NCBI GenBank assembly: GCA_023269615.1
Contig: JAHFSY010000042.1
Coordinates: forward strand, 1 to 39,546
Reading direction: 5' to 3'
Length of the DNA: 39,546 nucleotides
Source: Verrucomicrobiota bacterium
GTDB lineage: Bacteria; Verrucomicrobiota; Verrucomicrobiia; JABWAM01
Below the pieces are notes generated by a model. The model did no database searches. It was not told the DNA's origin and saw nothing but the letters and a program-made list of their open reading frames with translations. The position numbers and the translations under genes were made by a program. This document shows, one piece after another, positions 34,888 to 39,546 of this stretch (positions are counted from its first letter, which is position 1; each line of letters opens with the position of its first letter).

Positions 34888-35514
34888 CTACGGTTGCAAG
34901 TGCGCGGAATCTGTTGGCGTCAGTGTGGTCGCGTGCGAGAGAGGCTTCCCGCCCTCTGTCTTTTCCCGCAGCCAGCCGCTTGGATCCTTTTCCACACGAT
35001 CGAGCACCTGATTGAATTCTTTTTGGGAGGCACATTTACACAGAGTGCTGTGGAACTGCCGGCGGAAGTTCAATGGGTAATCCATGAAACCATTTTGGAT
35101 CAGTTGTAGTGAAAGCCCGACGAGTCGTATGTGTGGATCGAGTTTGCCTCCACACCCAACCGCTTCACCGCCCCAAATGGTGCCGTGGCCGGAGGAATAT
35201 CCCATCTCGGCCCATTGATGCTGATGCGGAACGGCAATCAACGTGTTGTAGATTTCAGATGTTTTCGAATCATGAATCGTTTTCGACCAATATTGAACGC
35301 CCATGCACTCGTAGCGGATTTCCTGACGAGTCATGCCGCAAATCACGCATCCCGCAGAACGATTGTGGCGCGAGAAAACAATAAGGCAGGACAGTACACC
35401 AAAAAAGCAAATCCAGAATATGACTCTCGCGACCACTTTTGTTGGGCTCTCAACACGCGATAAAAATGATTTCTTGCCCAACATTTGCAACCATCTTGAC
35501 TTTACCAGTGACAT
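34888..35514 (-). CDS. Hypothetical single-span membrane protein
   Basis: This 208-residue protein has one transmembrane helix (about 28-47, VVARVIFWICFFGVLSCLIVF), immediately followed by a CVICG segment that could be a zinc-binding or disulfide pair. Next come a His-rich HQHQW segment and a Gly-rich GYSSGHGTIWGGEAVGCGG segment. The C-terminal part is helical and hydrophilic. I do not recognise a family. Base composition is more AT-rich than dprA, with which it converges across 57 bp. An alternative start is Met11. Confidence 0.6.
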   Translation of the reverse strand: MSLVKSRWLQMLGKKSFLSRVESPTKVVARVIFWICFFGVLSCLIVFSRHNRSAGCVICGMTRQEIRYECMGVQYWSKTIHDSKTSEIYNTLIAVPHQHQWAEMGYSSGHGTIWGGEAVGCGGKLDPHIRLVGLSLQLIQNGFMDYPLNFRRQFHSTLCKCASQKEFNQVLDRVEKDPSGWLREKTEGGKPLSHATTLTPTDSAHLQP

Positions 35515-35632
35515 TGACGCAATCTACACCCGCATCATGGAGATTCGCAAGCGGTGCCTGACGTTCCATTATCAGGCAGTTTCATATCGCACTTGCAGTT
35601 TTCGCCCGTGCACTTGACGAACGATGATCATC

Positions 35633-35667
35633 TCACCACGCGTACTCTTCGGGCGCTTCGCCGCCGG
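35633..35667 (-). pseudogene. Relic of an aldo/keto reductase 3' end
   Basis: On the minus strand this piece reads GGEAPEEYAW followed by a stop. That matches the last residues of the aldo/keto reductase at 39328-39546 (GGEAPEAYAW and stop), at the nucleotide level as well (TCACCACGCGTA and GGGCGCTTCGCC shared). No further aldo/keto reductase sequence is visible around it, so it looks like a small leftover from duplication, insertion or deletion. It lies in the gene-free gap 35515-35866. Confidence 0.55.
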
Positions 35668-35703
35668 TAAAGACGTTAATCGTTAGCGAAGCATTCTTCA
35701 GAC

Positions 35704-35731
35704 GGGAGCGCGGGCAAGATGCCGCCCTCCC
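35704..35731. repeat. Short GC-rich palindrome
   Basis: GGGAG...CTCCC arms enclose GCGG...CCGC around GCAAGAT, a 28-nt imperfect hairpin. It is probably a REP-like or terminator element. The rest of the 352-bp gap holds the reductase relic and the vapBC promoter. Confidence 0.4.
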
Positions 35732-35829
35732 GGTATTTTGCGACGCTCCTTGCTATCGAATTTGACCCGTTCCGCTGTCAGGTCGTGCTTTCATCACGCG
35801 CGACAATTCTTTCGCTTCAGAGAATATAA

Positions 35830-35866
35830 TTGACATCCTTGAATGCCATAATTATGGTGCCATATT
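35830..35866 (+). promoter_or_regulatory. Promoter and operator palindromes of the second vapBC
   Basis: A consensus -35 TTGACA (35830-35835) lies 17 bp before a -10-like TATGGT (35853-35858). A perfect 12-bp palindrome CCATAATTATGG (35846-35857) covers the spacer end and -10, and a further inverted TATGG/CCATA pair follows to 35864. The position suits autorepression by the RHH antitoxin encoded at 35867. Confidence 0.65.
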
Positions 35867-36106
35867 ATGCATCGCACTACGATTATGCTTCCTGAAAATT
35901 TGAAAGCCGCCGCCGAGCACAAAGCACATCGAATGGGGCGGTCGTTGGGACAGCTCATCCGAGAGGCGTTGGAGAGGGAATTGAGACCATCGAAATCTCA
36001 TCGGGCAGAGGATGTGCTCCTCGCCGACTCTCGAATCTTCCGCGGTGATGCCCCCACGGATCTCTCAACCCACCATGATGACTACCTTTACGGAGACAAG
36101 GCATGA
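35867..36106 (+). CDS. vapB: Ribbon-helix-helix antitoxin (second vapBC)
   Basis: This 79-residue protein has an N-terminal CopG-type RHH domain (RTTIMLPENLKAAAEHKA, then GRSLGQLIREALEREL) and an acidic C-terminal tail (DDYLYGDKA) typical of toxin-wrapping antitoxins. The last codons overlap the toxin start by 4 bp (ATGA), so production is coupled. It should bind the palindromes just upstream. It is unrelated in detail to the antitoxin at 14739, so the two loci are separate acquisitions. Confidence 0.88.
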   Translation: MHRTTIMLPENLKAAAEHKAHRMGRSLGQLIREALERELRPSKSHRAEDVLLADSRIFRGDAPTDLSTHHDDYLYGDKA

Positions 36107-36510
36107 TCTTCGTGGACACCGGTGCGCTCGTAGGGCGTTACGTTTTACGGGATCAGCACCATGCCGAGTCGGTCACGGGTTGGAAAAAGATTGGGGATGA
36201 CAATCTGTCTTTCTGCACCAGCAATCTGGTCATCGCCGAGGCGCTCACGCTGATCGGGCGAAAGGCGGATTATCATTTCGCGGTTGAGACCGGTAGACGG
36301 ATTTATTCAGCCAACGCCATGAAAATCCTGCGGTCGGATGCAGCCGATGAAAACGCGGCCGTTGGCTTTCTCGAGAAATATTCCGATCAAAAAGTGAGTT
36401 TCACTGACTGCGTTTCCTTTGCCATCATGCGCAAGCATCGCATCCATCACGTGTTTGGATTCGACCACCATTTTCAAGCCGCAGGCTTCACCCTTTGGAA
36501 TCGCAGGTGA
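36103..36510 (+). CDS. vapC: PIN-domain toxin VapC (second vapBC)
   Basis: This 135-residue PIN domain begins MIFVDTGALVG (Asp5) and carries Glu in LVIAEALTLIG, Asp in VSFTDCVSF and Asp in FGFDHHFQAAGF, a complete acidic site. It should be an endoribonuclease acting on tRNA or rRNA. Its ATG overlaps the antitoxin stop. The following 149-bp gap to the convergent AlgJ-like gene shows no gene. Confidence 0.92.
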   Translation: MIFVDTGALVGRYVLRDQHHAESVTGWKKIGDDNLSFCTSNLVIAEALTLIGRKADYHFAVETGRRIYSANAMKILRSDAADENAAVGFLEKYSDQKVSFTDCVSFAIMRKHRIHHVFGFDHHFQAAGFTLWNRR

Positions 36511-36659
36511 GGCCCGATGCTTCGCATTCGGGTGTCAGGCCGATCTTCTTGCTGTTGCAGCTCCCGCCAGAGCTTTCCGCTTCAACGATTCGTCCTGAGA
36601 AAAAATGGGCCAAGCTGTTGCGCTTGCGAAGGGAAGACTGCTTGGGAGCGTCGTTCGGG

Positions 36660-37814
36660 TTACTGGATTTTGAATTGTTCCAGGACATTGCTGATGTCGG
36701 ACATTTGATCCTTTTGAATGTGCGCTTCCCACAACTCCAGGATGACCAGGGAGGGGCGGCGTTGCATGAAGGCTTCCCCCTGGATCCATTTCCAGAGTTT
36801 GCATGACACCGGTTCAGGGATGCTTTCAAGAGTCCGCACGGGCGCACGAAGATAACACTCCAGATAATTCCTCATGCAACCCGGCTCGTAATCCTCAAAG
36901 CTGTCTCCCAACAAGACGACATGACTCTCCCTTCTCGCAGCTTCAGAGAACAACGCCTGATCTTTGACGTCGAATACCCAACTATTCTCATGGTGGTGTT
37001 GCTCAATCCAGGGCGACTCGAATCCGAGAAATTGAAGTACGCCCGCCGGGGCGGGTTCCGAGCGCGGTTTTTCAAGAGAGGATGAATATGGTTTTGCGTC
37101 GCACCACTCGGGATGCCTGGCCCGGACATGTCCGGAGATGGCCTTGCAAGCCACAAGGCATCCCGTGCAGGACCAGTGATGATCGACGGAGTGATATAAC
37201 AGATCCGGGCTGCTCAACCTGATTTTTTCATCGAGCATGATTTTTTCAAGATCCAGGGTCGGGACACCCCTCAATTCCAATTCACTGATCAATCCGCGGT
37301 AGAGCCACTTCATGGAATGAGGCGGCTGATGGTCGGAAAAGAAATGCTCAGGGTAGATTCTCAACCGGTTGGGGACGATCACGACAAGCAATTCGGTCCT
37401 TCGAGACGCCAGGAAGTCCCTCAATCTCGCAACGTCCTGAGCGTGCTTTGCAATTCGTCGCCGGCCAGCCTCCCCCCGGCTCACACGGCAATCCATCTCC
37501 CACTGGAGGTACCACCACCCTCCCTTGTGCGCTCCAACTATTGGCGGAGTTTCCCCCGCAAGCTCGTAAGCACCCTCGGCAAACAGCGGGCGCAATCCGA
37601 TAAATACGGGGGAACGCCGATTGATCAGGTGTTCCTCGATCGAACGAGCCCATGTTCCGTCCAGCAGGCTGTCCCCCGAGGAAACCGGGGGAAAGGACCC
37701 CACGTTGGTGATATCCGTGGCAAAGACGCACAACAGGATGGCTACAAAAAAGCTCCAGAGCCCGAATTCCCCTGGGGACCGTTGATGCAAGGAAGGTGGA
37801 GGGTGCGCATCCAT
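36660..37814 (-). CDS. AlgJ/AlgX-like SGNH O-acetyltransferase
   Basis: This 384-residue protein has an N-terminal signal-anchor (about 16-32, WSFFVAILLCVFA) and an SGNH-type catalytic domain outside the membrane. The nucleophile Ser305 sits in LLGDSF and the D-x-H motif in SVDHHWS gives Asp211 and His213, as in AlgJ/AlgX. Such proteins receive acetyl groups passed across the membrane by the MBOAT partner and attach them to an exopolysaccharide. The ATG at 37814 overlaps the MBOAT stop by 1 bp (TGATG). The frame stays open to 38267, but that part is antisense to nothing real and lies inside the MBOAT gene. Confidence 0.85.
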   Translation of the reverse strand: MDAHPPPSLHQRSPGEFGLWSFFVAILLCVFATDITNVGSFPPVSSGDSLLDGTWARSIEEHLINRRSPVFIGLRPLFAEGAYELAGETPPIVGAHKGGWWYLQWEMDCRVSRGEAGRRRIAKHAQDVARLRDFLASRRTELLVVIVPNRLRIYPEHFFSDHQPPHSMKWLYRGLISELELRGVPTLDLEKIMLDEKIRLSSPDLLYHSVDHHWSCTGCLVACKAISGHVRARHPEWCDAKPYSSSLEKPRSEPAPAGVLQFLGFESPWIEQHHHENSWVFDVKDQALFSEAARRESHVVLLGDSFEDYEPGCMRNYLECYLRAPVRTLESIPEPVSCKLWKWIQGEAFMQRRPSLVILELWEAHIQKDQMSDISNVLEQFKIQ

Positions 37815-39241
37815 CAGAATTGCTGGTACAGAAATGGCCGATAGCTGTTGCAGATCATCCTGCACAACGTCAGCAGGAAAATGGCGCCAAAAAAACACGC
37901 CTTGGGCCATCCCAGCCTTTGCGCCAGGGACCAGGAGGTTGGAGCCAGGGCAACGATCCAAGGCGTGAGGACAAGCGCCCCGACGGTGGAAGGTCTCAGG
38001 AACGCCTCGATGGAGCTCATTTCGGACAGGCCGTTCAAACCAATCATGCCTCGAAGAACCTGTCCCAAGGTCCAGGCGTCCGGGGCACGGAAGATCGCCC
38101 AGCCGATCATCACCAGGACGAAGGTCGCCATGACATTGAGCGGATTCCAGTGCGACACGAACAAACTCCGCTTTTCCCGGGAGCGTTCGATCATCAACAG
38201 CACCCCGTGGTAAGCCCCCCATAATCCAAACGACCAGTTGGCTCCATGCCATATTCCACCCAGACACATGGTGATGAAAAGATTCACATAAGTCCGGATG
38301 ACGCCGTTTCGATTCCCACCCAGCGGAATGTAAAGGTAGTCACGAAGCCAGGACGAGAGCGTCATGTGCCACCGTCTCCAAAAATCAGTGATGCTTTTTG
38401 CGCGATAGGGCGAATCAAAGTTCTTCGGAAATTCAAACCCAAACATGTTTGCCAGCCCGATCGCCATGTCTGAATATCCCGAGAAATCAAAATACAGTTG
38501 CATCGTGTAGGCATACACCCCCAGCCAGGAATCCAGGAGCCCGTGTGAATCGCCGTCAAACACCGCGTTTGCCAGTGGAGCCATGCTGTCCGCAATGAGA
38601 ATTTTTTTTCCGAAACCGATGATGAAAAACAATGCGCCGCGGGCGCATTGGGACATCGAGTGCGTCGCCCCGATTAACTGGGGGCCAATGTCCTTGTATC
38701 GAAGGATGGGGCCGGCGATCAAATGCGGGAACAAGGCGATGAAACTCGCGTAATGGATGAACGAGGGCGCGGGCTTGATCTCGCGGCGATAGACATCGAT
38801 CGTGTAGCTCATTGATTCGAAGGTATAAAAGGAAATCCCGATCGGCAGGAGGACGTGCGCGAATGTCAGGGGCGGTGACCCGGCCGACTCCAGGGCGCTG
38901 TTGAGCACGCTGATCCCGAAATTAAAATACTTGAAGTAACACAGGACACCCAGATTGCAGACCACGGAGAGAACGAGCCAGCGTCGGCGCGCGACATCAT
39001 CCGGCGAATTGTGGATGGCGTGCGAGCAAAGATAGTCAAAGAGGGTGGTGAGAAGGAGCAGGATCAGAAAATCCAGCCTCCACCAGGCATAGAAGAGATA
39101 GCTGGCGAAGAGCAGCAGAATCAGGCGTCCCATTCCACGGGGATGCGATTGCCAGGGTCGATACACCCAAAACAATCCATAATAACTGACCAGAAGCACC
39201 GGCAGGAAGATAAAGAGGAACGGATATTCGACAAAGTTCAT
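37814..39241 (-). CDS. MBOAT O-acyltransferase (AlgI-like)
   Basis: This 475-residue membrane protein belongs to the membrane-bound O-acyltransferase family. It has about ten or more helices and the AlgI-like sequence FDFSGYSDMAIGLANMFGFEFP. The conserved His332 lies in GGIWHGANW, and a second His345 in WGAYHG. It moves acetyl groups from the cytoplasm to the periplasmic AlgJ-like enzyme encoded directly downstream. No polysaccharide synthase is in the window, so the polymer is unknown; alginate is only one option for this family. An aldo/keto reductase gene ends 86 bp upstream. Confidence 0.93.
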   Translation of the reverse strand: MNFVEYPFLFIFLPVLLVSYYGLFWVYRPWQSHPRGMGRLILLLFASYLFYAWWRLDFLILLLLTTLFDYLCSHAIHNSPDDVARRRWLVLSVVCNLGVLCYFKYFNFGISVLNSALESAGSPPLTFAHVLLPIGISFYTFESMSYTIDVYRREIKPAPSFIHYASFIALFPHLIAGPILRYKDIGPQLIGATHSMSQCARGALFFIIGFGKKILIADSMAPLANAVFDGDSHGLLDSWLGVYAYTMQLYFDFSGYSDMAIGLANMFGFEFPKNFDSPYRAKSITDFWRRWHMTLSSWLRDYLYIPLGGNRNGVIRTYVNLFITMCLGGIWHGANWSFGLWGAYHGVLLMIERSREKRSLFVSHWNPLNVMATFVLVMIGWAIFRAPDAWTLGQVLRGMIGLNGLSEMSSIEAFLRPSTVGALVLTPWIVALAPTSWSLAQRLGWPKACFFGAIFLLTLCRMICNSYRPFLYQQF

Positions 39242-39327
39242 CGGCTATTCAGTCTGAACTTTCGGTGCCGGGCCGCTTCTTCTGCGTTTCCAGCTTCCGC
39301 CAGCGCGCTCGAATCATGATGACTTCC

Positions 39328-39546
39328 TCACCACGCGTATGCTTCGGGCGCTTCGCCACCCGGGCCGGGCCACATCTTGTCGAGACGCTCCATCGTTTCT
39401 TTTGAAAGGCGGATTTCCGTGGCGCGGACGGAGTCCTTCATCTGCTGCATGGTGCGCGGGCCGATGATCGGGGCGGTCACGACGGGATTATGCAGCAGCC
39501 ATGCGAGGGCGACGTTCGCGGGGCTTTCGCTGATTTCACGGCAAAG
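39328..39546 (-). CDS. Aldo/keto reductase (C-terminal part, cut by window edge)
   Basis: The last 72 codons of an aldo/keto reductase are visible: SPANVALAWLLHNPVVTAPI, then IGPRTMQQMKDSV, RLSKETMERLDKM and the terminal GGEAPEAYAW and stop. The IIGPRT segment is the NADPH-phosphate binding part of the family. The rest lies beyond the window. A short copy of the last codons occurs at 35633-35667. Confidence 0.88.
   Translation of the reverse strand, partial: LCREISESPANVALAWLLHNPVVTAPIIGPRTMQQMKDSVRATEIRLSKETMERLDKMWPGPGGEAPEAYAW

Noticed and set aside
37815..38267. N-terminal extension of the AlgJ-like gene
   Set aside because: This stretch lies inside the MBOAT coding region in another frame. 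The ATG at 37814 gives a proper signal-anchor.
1..39546. CRISPR array, tRNA, rRNA, insertion sequence or prophage genes
   Set aside because: I saw no regularly spaced repeats, no tRNA-like TPsiC segment in a plausible cloverleaf, no transposase and no phage structural gene. This was by eye, so a tRNAscan-type search could still find a missed tRNA.

Overview
The window looks like chromosome from a Gram-negative bacterium of the Planctomycetes-Verrucomicrobia-Chlamydiae group, most likely a free-living Verrucomicrobiota member. This is inferred from the gene mix and not from a marker gene. The mix includes a squalene-hopene cyclase, a DUF1343/NamZ muramidase, a SpoIVB-type S55 domain protein, a TatT-containing TRAP transporter, many exported proteins and several families of GTAG-headed palindromic repeats. 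Most genes are GC-rich. Two stretches (about 15.2-17.9 kb and 34.9-36.6 kb) are visibly more AT-rich and carry small accessory genes. I saw no rRNA, tRNA, CRISPR array, insertion sequence or prophage.

Layout. 1-2.8 kb: an exported M48 peptidase, a palindromic repeat, then leuA behind a complete transcription attenuator with a Leu-rich leader peptide. 2.8-5.3 kb (minus strand): response regulator, purS, purQ and a CE7-type esterase. 5.5-9.3 kb (plus): squalene-hopene cyclase, ruvB and a short-chain dehydrogenase. 9.3-14.3 kb: namZ flanked by two DUF4149-like membrane proteins, then a large thioredoxin/transglutaminase protein. 14.3-17.8 kb: vapBC, a regulator between two DUF2975-like membrane proteins, a coiled-coil protein and an orphan gene. 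17.9-21.8 kb (minus): a three-gene TRAP transporter, tatT-tatP-tatQM. 21.9-23.4 kb: a coiled-coil lipoprotein and an ankyrin protein. 23.4-29.5 kb (minus): a tight four-gene run of S55 protein, beta-propeller protein, Gfo/Idh/MocA oxidoreductase and enolase-superfamily enzyme. 29.6-33.4 kb: a small lipoprotein and a 1115-residue CPBP membrane protease built from an internal duplication. 33.6-36.5 kb: dprA, an orphan membrane protein and a second vapBC pair. 36.7-39.5 kb: an AlgJ-like/AlgI-like O-acetylation pair and the 3' end of an aldo/keto reductase.

How the genes work together. Housekeeping functions (leucine and purine synthesis, Holliday junction migration, DNA uptake, hopanoid synthesis) are mixed with an envelope-oriented set (peptidases, muramidase, transglutaminase, TRAP uptake, polysaccharide acetylation). 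The best-supported new observations are the leuA attenuator, whose leader peptide appears to start at or next to the transcription start, and the CPBP protease, whose second half has replaced its catalytic Glu-Glu with Asn-Asn and lost its catalytic histidines.
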